DNA of 43,114 nt from Pseudolabrys sp. (lineage in GTDB: Bacteria > Pseudomonadota > Alphaproteobacteria > Rhizobiales > Xanthobacteraceae). The stretch spans positions 1-43,114 of the forward strand of contig JAQSCR010000221.1 in the NCBI GenBank assembly GCA_029945495.1, given 5' to 3'. Positions within the stretch are counted from its first letter, which is position 1. Each line of letters begins with the position of its first letter. Shown here one piece after another: positions 28,176 through 36,019 of the stretch. The notes beneath the pieces are model-generated. The model was not told the DNA's origin. It saw nothing but the letters and a program-made list of their open reading frames with translations, and made no database searches. Position numbers and translations under genes: made by a program.

Positions 28176-28326
28176 TGTGAATCGGCACCGCGTTTGACCC
28201 CCGATCGGCGCCGAAGCTTGACCCCTCTATTTCCTCATTAGCGCCATCAGATCATTGTTGAAATTAGCCGTCTGGCGGGGTCACGGTTGGACGCCGAAAG
28301 GGGTCAAACTTCGACGCCTGTTCACA
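28176..28326. mobile_element. 151-bp IS21-type mini-element (paired ends without genes)
   Basis: The left end starts TGTGAA and carries GTTTGACCCC, then a second TTGACCCC. The right end, read from 28326 inward, also starts TGTGAA and has GTTTGACCCC, then GTGACCCC. Terminal TG...CA and repeated inner motifs at each end are the pattern of IS21-family multiple terminal repeats. No istA or istB remains. The flanks (ACGA and GTCC) do not show a duplication. Confidence 0.6.
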
Positions 28327-29006
28327 GTCCGCCTTGTGGTCATATTCACGGGTTCAATCGGGAAGATGCTGGAGGCCACTCCAGTGTTGGATGAAACGTT
28401 CCTCCAGATCGGCGACGAGCCTCACCCAGCCCCATCGCCGCACGCACGCCAGTCCAGAGGCGTACCTTCATAACGGGGCCTTCGTCGGGGGATTTCTTGG
28501 CGCCAAACCTCAGGGCGCCGGGCATCAAATATATACTAGGCCAACGAGACATCAGAATTTACAGATCGCGACAGGGTATCCAACCGCATGTTTATGAGTT
28601 CACGGCAGCTAGTTCGGAGGGTGCTTTTTAGGCCACGCACTACCTCAGACAAGATAGACCATATTCGAGTGTTTTGATGAGTTTCAGCGAATACCAACAA
28701 GACCAACGAAGACCAACGCGTACCAGCGAGACCAGCGGCAGACCAACAGAATACCAAAGATAATTATTGTCACACCCCACGCACTGAAGCTGCAGTCGGC
28801 ATGCCCCCGGCGAACCAAGTCGGGGATCCATGGTTGCTATGGCATCATTACCGTTTTCAAGAGCGGTTCCTAGATTGCGAATGATTGACCCTCGTCAGCC
28901 GGTGCCCGCGTTGGCGGGCATGCCGTTAGGTGTTGCAAACGCAAGTGGTTAGCTTATTTAGACAGCTCGTGCCTCAATTAGAAGATACTCAGCCCAGTGG
29001 TGATTA
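28327..29006. other. gene-free stretch with repeat array
   Basis: No gene is supported in these 680 bases. They hold the phased ACCAAC array (28693-28758) and a TGCCCGC-GTTG-GCGGGCA hairpin at 28903-28920 without a T-run. The start of the XRE gene follows. Confidence 0.45.
28693..28758. repeat. seven phased copies of ACCA(A/G)C
   Basis: The hexamer starts at 28693, 28702, 28712, 28722, 28731, 28742 and 28753: ACCAAC three times, ACCAGC twice, ACCAAC, then ACCAAA. The steps are 9, 10, 10, 9, 11 and 11 bases, averaging one helical turn, so all copies face the same side of the DNA. AATACCAA sequences bracket the array. The spacers differ, so this is not a simple slippage repeat. Confidence 0.7.
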
Positions 29007-29405
29007 ATGCCGAAAGGTCAAAAAACGCTTGGCCGCAAGATGCCAAACCCAATTGATATTGAAGTGGGCAAGCGCATTCGCGTTTATCGGCAGCAGGCGG
29101 GGCTGTCTCAGACCCAACTCGGCGACGCTCTCAAGCTGACCTTTCAACAGGTTCAAAAATATGAGAAGGGCGTAAACCGCGTTGCGCCAAGCCGGCTTGA
29201 AGTTATTGCGCGCGCATGTGGCGTCCCGGTGTCGGTATTTATGCCGAGCCTGGACGGGCAGAAAGACAAAGGTGGTCCGCTGCCGTTCGCCGAACTCCAA
29301 ATCCACGGCGCACAGGATTTGCTAGCCGCGTACGGTAAGATCAAGAACAGCAAGGTACGTGCTGCGCTTGTGGCTCTCGCTGACGAGATGGTCGGGCACG
29401 TTTGA
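29007..29405 (+). CDS. XRE-family transcriptional regulator
   Basis: This 132-residue protein has a Cro/C1 helix-turn-helix in residues 17-75 (IEVGKRIRVYRQQAGLSQTQ, FQQVQKYEKGVNRV) and a C-terminal tail of about 55 residues with KIKNSKVRAALVALADEM. This length and layout match the PraR/phage-repressor-like group common in Rhizobiales. It stands alone. The phased ACCAAC array ends about 250 bases upstream and could be its target, though this is only a positional idea. Confidence 0.85.
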   Translation: MPKGQKTLGRKMPNPIDIEVGKRIRVYRQQAGLSQTQLGDALKLTFQQVQKYEKGVNRVAPSRLEVIARACGVPVSVFMPSLDGQKDKGGPLPFAELQIHGAQDLLAAYGKIKNSKVRAALVALADEMVGHV

Positions 29406-29902
29406 GGTTTAGCGCACCGTTCGCGTATAGTAGCGGCGAGCTTTTCATCTATTTGCGTCGTCGAAACTGCGCCTGAGCCGCGCGGCGCGCCTCATGAATG
29501 CCCGGATGTCATTCGGCCGCTCCACGGTGGAAGGCACCTTGTCGACTGGTTGGAGACGGCTTCGGCCGGGTTGGTTGGCGGAGAAGGGATGTCCATCGCG
29601 TTTGCGTTTGGCGACCGATAAGGACTTGCGCGTGGCTTGGCTTCTATCGGCCAAGTCGATCGGCTCGATCCGATCTGATGCCGATATTTCCGAGCGGCGC
29701 ATTTACCGCGAAACCATTCCATGCAATTGCTCGATCGAAATTGAGTGACCATCGGCACGCTGCACGGCGCGGGCCGTCAGTATGCTGACCGAGCTCGACC
29801 GTGTTGATATCCGGCGCACTGCTGTTCTTCCATATGAGCGCCGACGCGGTAATCGAATGTCCAGATTTGATTTACGACAGGCACACGATAACGGATTGAT
29901 GT
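29406..29902. other. gene-free stretch
   Basis: Short open frames exist on both strands (for example 29494-29748 and 29445-29702) but neither has a ribosome site, a recognised family or a convincing composition. Nothing else is seen. Confidence 0.4.
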
Positions 29903-30712
29903 TCAGATAGGCGAGTTAGAGCTGAAGTTGGGTCTGCGCTTCTCACGAAGAGCCGAGATTCCCTCCCTAACATCGGGCCCCGAAAAGCCCATGAACTCCA
30001 TCCCCAACGAGGCATCAAAAATCGGCCCGGCAGCTCTCAGCCAGTTGTTGAGTGCGTATTTAGTGCCGCGTACTGCACCAGGCGATAGCTTGATGAGCTT
30101 CTGGCAAATGCCCATTGCTGTCTCGACGACTTTATCGTCGTCAACGCAGACGCTCGCAAGGCCGATGCGTTCCGCTTCCTCACCAGTCACGGTCTCGCAC
30201 AGCAGCAAGTAATATTTTGCTTTGGCCATGCCGCAGAGCAAGGGCCATATGATGGCGGCATGGTCGCCGGCGGCTACGCCGAGACGGGTATGACCGTCGA
30301 TGATTTTGGCGGTGCGGCCGACCACGACGATGTCGGAAACCATCGCTGCCGACAGGCCGGCGCCAACCGCGGGCCCCTGGATCGCGGCGACGATGGGCTT
30401 GGAGCAGTTGATTATATTGTACACGAGGTCGCGGGCTTCGCGCCAAGCGGTCATCCGCGCTTCGAAGTCAGTACTCATCTCTTCCAGCAGGCTTATATCG
30501 CCGCCGGCGGAATAGGTGCCACCATCGCCGCGCAACAATACGCAGGAAGTTTCGGGATCGGCGTCGATGTCGCGCCAGACGTCGGCAATCTCGCGATGGC
30601 CGTCGCGGTTAAGCGAATTCAGCTTGCCAGGATTGCTGATGATGACTTCGAGAATAGACGGCGCCGGACGATTGAACTTCAGCACTTTGTAGGCGTCGTA
30701 ATCCACTCGCAT
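29903..30712 (-). CDS. enoyl-CoA hydratase/isomerase family protein
   Basis: This 269-residue crotonase-fold protein has GGGAG 8 bases before ATG 30712. The first oxyanion-hole region is TYSAGGDISLLEEM and the second is IQGPAVGAGLSAAMVSDI. The second catalytic position, GDHAAIIWPL, carries Asp/His rather than the hydratase Glu, so isomerase or another crotonase activity is possible. It follows the ADP-forming synthetase alpha gene by 53 bases on the same strand and probably belongs to the TetR-controlled locus. Confidence 0.88.
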   Translation of the reverse strand: MRVDYDAYKVLKFNRPAPSILEVIISNPGKLNSLNRDGHREIADVWRDIDADPETSCVLLRGDGGTYSAGGDISLLEEMSTDFEARMTAWREARDLVYNIINCSKPIVAAIQGPAVGAGLSAAMVSDIVVVGRTAKIIDGHTRLGVAAGDHAAIIWPLLCGMAKAKYYLLLCETVTGEEAERIGLASVCVDDDKVVETAMGICQKLIKLSPGAVRGTKYALNNWLRAAGPIFDASLGMEFMGFSGPDVREGISALREKRRPNFSSNSPI

Positions 30713-30765
30713 CGTCGGCTCCCGTTGTTCTCAGGAAAATTCTGGCAGCATAGCGCGTTGCGCTT

Positions 30766-32157
30766 CTAGGCGTCTTCGAGTTCGCGGCTGGCGACGGCGA
30801 TGGCAATCAGAGCCCCGACTGCGCGCGCCGGCGAGTCGAAGGTCGGAAAACCCTTCTCGCGGAACATTGCCAGTGCTTCTGGCGTCTGCTCGACGCTGCC
30901 GGTCCAGCACACGATCAGCGGCTTTTCCGTCAAATGCGCGGATTCGATCAGGTGGCGGGCGAAATCGAGATTTCGGGCAAAGGTCAGCACCACGATGACG
31001 GCGTCAATCGAATCATCGGCGACCGCGAGGTCGAGAATCTGGCGTAAATCGTTGGGTCGGCTGATGATGGCGCCGGTCAGATCGACCGGATTGCTGGCCG
31101 AACCGAAAAACGGCAAGTGCTTGGCGATCTTCTGCTGCAATCCGGGGTCGAACGGCAAGACCTGGAACTTGGCCATTTCGCAGAGCTCAGCGGTCTCCAC
31201 GCCGAGTCCGCCGGCGAGCGAGATCACGGCAATCCGGTCGCCTTGCAACGTTTTGCCCAGCGACAGCGCGGTCGCGGAGTCGACCGCATTCATGGTGTCA
31301 ATCGCCCGCACGATTCCCAGCTCGTCGAACACGCCTTCGACCACGCGATCGTCGCCGGCCAGGGCGCCGGTGTGCGACAGGGCCGCGCGCTGGCCGACGC
31401 TGCTGCGCCCGACCTTGTTTATGACTATGCGCTTTTTCCCGCGCATGGCGCGAGCCGCGGCAACGAAACGTTTCGCATCGCGGATCTGCTCGACATACAT
31501 CAGGACGACATCGCAGCTATCGTCATTGCCAAGCCATTCCAGTACGTCGCTCGCGGAAATGTCCGATTCGTTACCGGTGGTGATGACCGAATGGATGCCG
31601 CCGCCGTTGCGCGACAGGCGGTTGGCCATCATTCCGGAGATGGCGCCGGACTGCGATACAATCGCAATGCCGCCCGGCTTGAGGCCGATGAACATCGGAC
31701 TGAAGCTCAGCAGCAGATCGTTGCTGGGGAATACGATGCCCTCGCAGTTCGGGCCGAGCAGGCGCAGGCGCGATGTTGCCAGGAAAGTTTTCAGCGCCTT
31801 TTCATATTCGGCCCCGGCGCCGCCCGATTCTGCAAAGCCTGACGTAACGCCGATCACCGCGTGGGCGCCGTTGGCTTCGCATTGCTCCAGCACTCCCAGC
31901 ATCTGCGCCGCCGGCACGAAGCTGACCGCGACATCGACCGGGCCGCCGGCCTCGCTCAGGTCGCGGGCGACCGGAAGCCCGAGGATCTCGCCGCCGCGTG
32001 GGTTGATCGGGATGATTCGGCCGGAATACTTGCTTTCTTTCAATAGCTTGACAGCGAGATGACCGAGCTTGGTCGGGTCTTCCGAGGCCCCGAACAGCGC
32101 AATCGAACGGGGATTGGCGACGAGGCTCAACACTTCCTGAGTATCCCGGCGGGCCAT
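30766..32157 (-). CDS. ADP-forming acyl-CoA synthetase, alpha (CoA-binding) subunit
   Basis: This 463-residue protein has an N-terminal CoA-binding Rossmann domain (SIALFGASEDPTKLGHLAVK, IPINPRGGEILG), then two succinyl-CoA-ligase-like domains with LLGPNCEGIVFPSN, VSQSGAISGMMANRL, and ALSHTGALAGDD whose His is the usual phospho-carrier. There is no ATP-grasp domain, so it needs a separate beta subunit; one lies 10 kb away at 42165. The start at ATG 32157 has GAGG 8 bases upstream; the frame extends further 5' but without support. It reversibly makes acyl-CoA with ATP to ADP. Confidence 0.88.
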   Translation of the reverse strand: MARRDTQEVLSLVANPRSIALFGASEDPTKLGHLAVKLLKESKYSGRIIPINPRGGEILGLPVARDLSEAGGPVDVAVSFVPAAQMLGVLEQCEANGAHAVIGVTSGFAESGGAGAEYEKALKTFLATSRLRLLGPNCEGIVFPSNDLLLSFSPMFIGLKPGGIAIVSQSGAISGMMANRLSRNGGGIHSVITTGNESDISASDVLEWLGNDDSCDVVLMYVEQIRDAKRFVAAARAMRGKKRIVINKVGRSSVGQRAALSHTGALAGDDRVVEGVFDELGIVRAIDTMNAVDSATALSLGKTLQGDRIAVISLAGGLGVETAELCEMAKFQVLPFDPGLQQKIAKHLPFFGSASNPVDLTGAIISRPNDLRQILDLAVADDSIDAVIVVLTFARNLDFARHLIESAHLTEKPLIVCWTGSVEQTPEALAMFREKGFPTFDSPARAVGALIAIAVASRELEDA

Positions 32158-32283
32158 TGGCAACCTCATTAATTGTCGACTATTCGGTCGATTACGATTA
32201 GCTATTAGAACAGAAAGCGGGCCCAATTCGCAGCCATTTGCGGGCAACTGATGGAAAGTTCGCCGAAGTGGCAGAAAATACGA

Positions 32284-32299
32284 CCGACCGTCCAGTCGG
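32284..32299. promoter_or_regulatory. candidate TetR operator, copy 1
   Basis: CCGACCG-TC-CAGTCGG is a 7-2-7 dyad with one mismatch. It sits between the leftward synthetase alpha gene and the rightward tetR gene, 55 bases before tetR. It shares 14 of 16 bases with the copy at 33034. Confidence 0.65.
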
Positions 32300-32353
32300 G
32301 ATAACATCCAAGGTCAGATCACACAAGATGACACAAAAGACGAGCGCTAGAAT

Positions 32354-32947
32354 ATGAAACGACCCCACAACGGCAGTGAGGGAGTGCAGCGGTTTCGCAT
32401 TTTGGAGAGCTCAGCCCGTCTGTTCGCCCACCAGGGTTTTGAAGGCACGTCGCTCAACGAGATCGCCGAGGAAGTCAGCCTGTCCAAGGCCACGATCTAT
32501 CATTATTTCGCCAGCAAGGAGGAGATCTACAGTGAGATTATCCTCGATACGCTAGAGCGGCTGCTGTCCTTCGTTAAGGAATCGGTCGACCGTAACGGTA
32601 CGGCTTCACGGCGCCTGGTGGCCGCCATGGAGGCCCACGGTCAGTTCTTCGAGGATAATTTTTGGGCCTTTACAGCAATGCTAATTGGCTTTGGCGGCAT
32701 TCGCGAACTCAACCGCCGCGCCCGCGCGGTGGCCTTACGCGACAGCTATGAGGAGCTTCTCCGCGACGTCGTCAAAGCCGGCATCGAGGCCGGCGAATTC
32801 CGAAAAGCCGATCCGGTCATAGCGGCGCGGGCAATTCTGTCGATGCTCAACTGGATGGCGCGCTGGTACAAGCCCGGCGGACCGAAAAGGGCGCGCGAGT
32901 TCGCGCAGGAATACGCAAGCCTCATCATGCAAGGGCTGTGCGTGTAG
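32354..32947 (+). CDS. TetR-family transcriptional regulator
   Basis: This 197-residue protein has a standard TetR helix-turn-helix (residues 14-60; SARLFAHQGFEGTSLNEIAE, LSKATIYHYFASKEEIY) and an all-helical ligand domain with a FadR/KstR2-like C-terminal pattern (ILSMLNWMARWYKPGG). Regulators of this kind often respond to acyl-CoA esters. It is flanked by the two halves of the catabolic locus, and matching palindromes lie in front of it and of the TRAP operon, so it probably represses both. Confidence 0.92.
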   Translation: MKRPHNGSEGVQRFRILESSARLFAHQGFEGTSLNEIAEEVSLSKATIYHYFASKEEIYSEIILDTLERLLSFVKESVDRNGTASRRLVAAMEAHGQFFEDNFWAFTAMLIGFGGIRELNRRARAVALRDSYEELLRDVVKAGIEAGEFRKADPVIAARAILSMLNWMARWYKPGGPKRAREFAQEYASLIMQGLCV

Positions 32948-33003
32948 CGGGCCGCGCCAGGGCATTAAAAGACAATTCCAGAACTTCTCCCGCCGGTTTG
33001 CTC

Positions 33004-33049
33004 TTGATCGGGCAGCCGACCTCTGTTTAGCTACCGACCGGACGGTCGG
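33004..33049 (+). promoter_or_regulatory. TRAP operon promoter with TetR operator, copy 2
   Basis: CCGACCG-GA-CGGTCGG at 33034-33049 is a perfect 7-2-7 palindrome. Just upstream, TTGATC (33004-33009) and TTTAGC (33026-33031) with 16-base spacing could be the -35 and -10 boxes, so the operator would cover the transcription start, as expected for repression. The TRAP binding-protein gene starts 34 bases after the palindrome. Confidence 0.65.
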
Positions 33050-33082
33050 GAACAGGGCCGCCGCCATTTGGGAGAAATGCCT

Positions 33083-34045
33083 ATGACCAGGACCAAGAAA
33101 CTTGCTGCGCGAGCTTTTGCCTTCGGCGCCTTTTTGGCGCTCGCGGTGGCGCCAGCGTCGGCGCAAAAATCCTCGATTACGCTCGGTTCGACCAATTCTA
33201 CGTCCAGCCATTATGCCGTCGCCGTGGCGATGTCGAAGGCGATCAAGGCCGGTATGCCGAGCGCAAACGTATCGGTGATCGAAACCGGCGCCAGCGTCGA
33301 CAACACCCGGCGCCTGACGCGCAATGAAATTGACCTCGGTCTGATTGCGGTCGACACCGGCATTCAGGCCATCAACGGCACGGGGCCGTTCAAGGACAAA
33401 GCGGTTACCGATCTGGTCTCGGTCTATGCCTATGACGTGTCGGTACTGAATATCGCGGTGCGCGCCGACTCCGGCGTGACCAATGTTTCCGAACTCCAAG
33501 GCAAGAAGTTCAATGCCGGCATCCGCGGCAGCGGCGCCGAGGTGCTGACCCGCGAATCCTTCTCGATCCTCGGCATCGAGCCGGTTTGGACCCCCGGCAC
33601 GGTGCAGGACGCATCCGAAGGCATCCAAAACCGCCAGATTGTCGGCTACGCCAAATACGGACCCGGCACCGGCATCGACGCAACGCTCCGCGAACTGCTG
33701 ACCTCCACGGAAATGCGCCTGATCGGTTTCGATAAGGCCCAGCAGGAGAAGGTACTCGCCAAGGTCAAGGGCGTCGGTTTTACGACGGTCAGTGAAAACA
33801 TCATCCCCGGCCAAAAGGCGGTTGACGTACCGGTGGTGCCGATTGTCTACGCGACGCGTCTTGCGGTGATGGACGATCAGACGGCCTACAACGTGGCCAA
33901 GTCGATCTACGAGAACCGCCAGACGCTTATCGACACCTGGCCGCATCTGAAGAATTTCAACTTCAAGCAGCAGGCGCTGCTCGCCGACAAGCTCGGCTTC
34001 CCGCTGCACCCTGGCGCCAAGCGTTTCTGGGAATCGCTGCCTTAG
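33083..34045 (+). CDS. TAXI-family TRAP transporter solute-binding protein
   Basis: This 320-residue periplasmic protein has a signal peptide (residues 1-25, ending APASA). The mature start SSITLGSTNSTSSHYAVAVA and the ETGASVDNTRRLTRNEIDLG segment identify the TAXI group rather than DctP. ATG 33083 is preferred because GGAG lies 8 bases upstream; the earlier ATG at 33077 is too close. It would capture a carboxylate and hand it to the fused permease encoded 24 bases later. The substrate is not evident, but the downstream CoA enzymes point to an organic acid. Confidence 0.9.
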   Translation: MTRTKKLAARAFAFGAFLALAVAPASAQKSSITLGSTNSTSSHYAVAVAMSKAIKAGMPSANVSVIETGASVDNTRRLTRNEIDLGLIAVDTGIQAINGTGPFKDKAVTDLVSVYAYDVSVLNIAVRADSGVTNVSELQGKKFNAGIRGSGAEVLTRESFSILGIEPVWTPGTVQDASEGIQNRQIVGYAKYGPGTGIDATLRELLTSTEMRLIGFDKAQQEKVLAKVKGVGFTTVSENIIPGQKAVDVPVVPIVYATRLAVMDDQTAYNVAKSIYENRQTLIDTWPHLKNFNFKQQALLADKLGFPLHPGAKRFWESLP

Positions 34046-34069
34046 TCGCCACGGATGGAGTTGGCTACA

Positions 34070-36019
34070 ATGTCCCACAGCGAAGAAGCGCCTGCCGCCA
34101 CAGGATGGCTGCCCGCGTCGATGAACATCGCGCTGGCTGCCTTCGCAGTCTTCCATATCTACACTGCGCTGCTGGGCTCCTTCGATCCACTGATCCAACG
34201 CGGCATCTTTATCGGGTGCGGCGTTGGGTTCATCTTCCTCCGTCAGTTGCAAGCGTCGAATCTCGTATGGTCATGGCGTCTGGGACTCAATGTCGCGGCC
34301 GGTCTGGCCGCGGTCTATGCCGGGCTGCATGTTGCCGCGAATGATACCCGGCTGATGGACATCATGAGCGACATGACGCCGCTCGATAATGCGCTTGCGG
34401 TCGTGATGATCGTTCTCGTGCTGGAGGCGGCGCGCCGTACCATTGGCGCCTCGCTGCCGATCATGGCGTCCCTGGCCCTGATTGTTTACCTGTTCGGCAA
34501 CAGTCTGATCTCGGGCGGTTGGCAGCCGCCGCGCACGTCGCTGGAAACGGCGCTTATGACGATGTACGGTTCGACAAACGGCATGTTCGGCTTCATGGCC
34601 GACATCGGCACCCGGGTCATCGCGATCTTTGTGGTTTTTGGCTCGCTTTTGATCGCGCTTGGCGCGGGCGATGTCTTCATGCGCGCGGCCGCGCTAATTG
34701 CCGGGCGTAGTTACGGCGGCCCGGCAAAGGTCGCCGTCGTCACATCGGCCCTGTTCGGCACCGTTTCCGGCTCTGCCGTCGCCAACGTCATGTCGGTGGG
34801 CTCGATTACCATTCCGATGATGATCCGCGCCGGTTACCGCAAAGATTTCGCGGCCGGCGTCGAAGCGAGCGCTTCGGCCGGCGGCCAGATTATGCCCCCT
34901 GTCATGGGCGCGGGCGCTTTCATCATGGCCGAACTGCTCAACATTCCTTACGCAACGATTGCGGTAGCGGCCGTCCTTCCCGCGATCCTGTATTTCGCCG
35001 CGATCTATTTCAGCGTCGACAATTTTGCGCGGGCGACGAATTTGCGGCCGATCGACCGCGAGCTTATGCCAAAATTTCGCGACGTCCTTCTCGACCGCAA
35101 CACCCTCGTCGCCTTCGGGCCGCTGCTAACGCTGGCCTACCTTCTTTTCCAGAATTATACGCCGACGCTCGCCGGCGCGATCGCGACTTTCGTGCTGGTC
35201 GGGCTCGCCGCGGCCACACGCACTTTCTATAGCCTGTGGGAAGGGCGCTCGATCGAGCTCGGCGCCGAAATGAAAACCTGGGCGCGGCAGGTCTGGAGAG
35301 GTCTGGTTGACGGCGGTTCCGGCCTGATCGTCATCGCCGCGTTGCTGGCTTGCGCCAGCATCCTGGTGACCGTCCTCAATGCGACCGGAATCGGGGTGAA
35401 GTTTTCGCAGCTCCTGCTGGGGCTGACCGGCGAGCACCTGTTCGTGGTGCTGATCATCTCGGCGGTCTTATGCGCGCTGCTCGGCATGGACGTGCCGACG
35501 ACCGCCTCATACATTCTCACCGCGTCGGTCGCGGCGCCGCTGCTGATCAAGCTGGGCCTTGCGCCGCTCACTGCGCATCTCTTCATCTTCTACTTCGCCA
35601 TTCTGTCGGCGTTGACGCCGCCGGTTTGCGCATCGGTCTATGCCGCGGCGACCCTGGTAAATGAAAATTTCTGGAAGGTCGCCGGCCAGGCGCTGCGCAT
35701 CGCCGGTGGGGTTTACTTCATACCGTTTCTCTTCATCTACCGGCCGGAACTTCTGATGGCCGGCTCGGTGACGGCGATCGTCTACAATTTTGCCGTTGCG
35801 CTGATGGCGATCGCGGCGATCAGCGGCGCATCCATCGGCTATTTCTTCGGGCCGCTGGCTTGGTACATGCGGCTCTATCTCTACATCGCGAGCTTCACGC
35901 TGTTCTACCCGAGTTGGACATCCGACGTGCTTGGCGTTTGCCTGGTCGGCGGTCTGGTGGCCGCGCGCCTCGTCAGATCTCAGCGTGTTGCGGTTCCTCT
36001 GAAAGTGAACGAGCCATAA
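34070..36019 (+). CDS. TRAP transporter fused permease (DctQM)
   Basis: This 649-residue inner-membrane protein has about 16 hydrophobic segments. The first four correspond to the small DctQ part and the rest to DctM, fused as is usual for TAXI systems. Typical DctM segments are GTVSGSAVANVMSVGSITIP, ASASAGGQIMPPVMGAGAFI and GMDVPTTASYILTASVAAPL. ATG 34070 has GGAG 9 bases upstream. The stop overlaps the next start by 1 base (TAATG), indicating translational coupling. Confidence 0.92.
   Translation: MSHSEEAPAATGWLPASMNIALAAFAVFHIYTALLGSFDPLIQRGIFIGCGVGFIFLRQLQASNLVWSWRLGLNVAAGLAAVYAGLHVAANDTRLMDIMSDMTPLDNALAVVMIVLVLEAARRTIGASLPIMASLALIVYLFGNSLISGGWQPPRTSLETALMTMYGSTNGMFGFMADIGTRVIAIFVVFGSLLIALGAGDVFMRAAALIAGRSYGGPAKVAVVTSALFGTVSGSAVANVMSVGSITIPMMIRAGYRKDFAAGVEASASAGGQIMPPVMGAGAFIMAELLNIPYATIAVAAVLPAILYFAAIYFSVDNFARATNLRPIDRELMPKFRDVLLDRNTLVAFGPLLTLAYLLFQNYTPTLAGAIATFVLVGLAAATRTFYSLWEGRSIELGAEMKTWARQVWRGLVDGGSGLIVIAALLACASILVTVLNATGIGVKFSQLLLGLTGEHLFVVLIISAVLCALLGMDVPTTASYILTASVAAPLLIKLGLAPLTAHLFIFYFAILSALTPPVCASVYAAATLVNENFWKVAGQALRIAGGVYFIPFLFIYRPELLMAGSVTAIVYNFAVALMAIAAISGASIGYFFGPLAWYMRLYLYIASFTLFYPSWTSDVLGVCLVGGLVAARLVRSQRVAVPLKVNEP

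Noticed and set aside
28346..28552. 68-codon leftward frame beyond the IS21-type element
   Set aside because: No family, ribosome site or continuation of the cupredoxin was found.
28693..28758. possible CRISPR array
   Set aside because: The repeats are only 6 bases and spacers 3-5 bases; no cas genes are in the window.
28903..28920. terminator-like hairpin
   Set aside because: The stem is perfect but no T-run follows on either strand and no gene ends nearby.
30800..32062. 420-codon rightward open frame
   Set aside because: It is antisense to the synthetase alpha gene; serine/proline/arginine-rich shadow.
32735..34252. 505-codon leftward open frame
   Set aside because: It is antisense to tetR and the TRAP binding-protein gene, and would cross the operator and promoter region.
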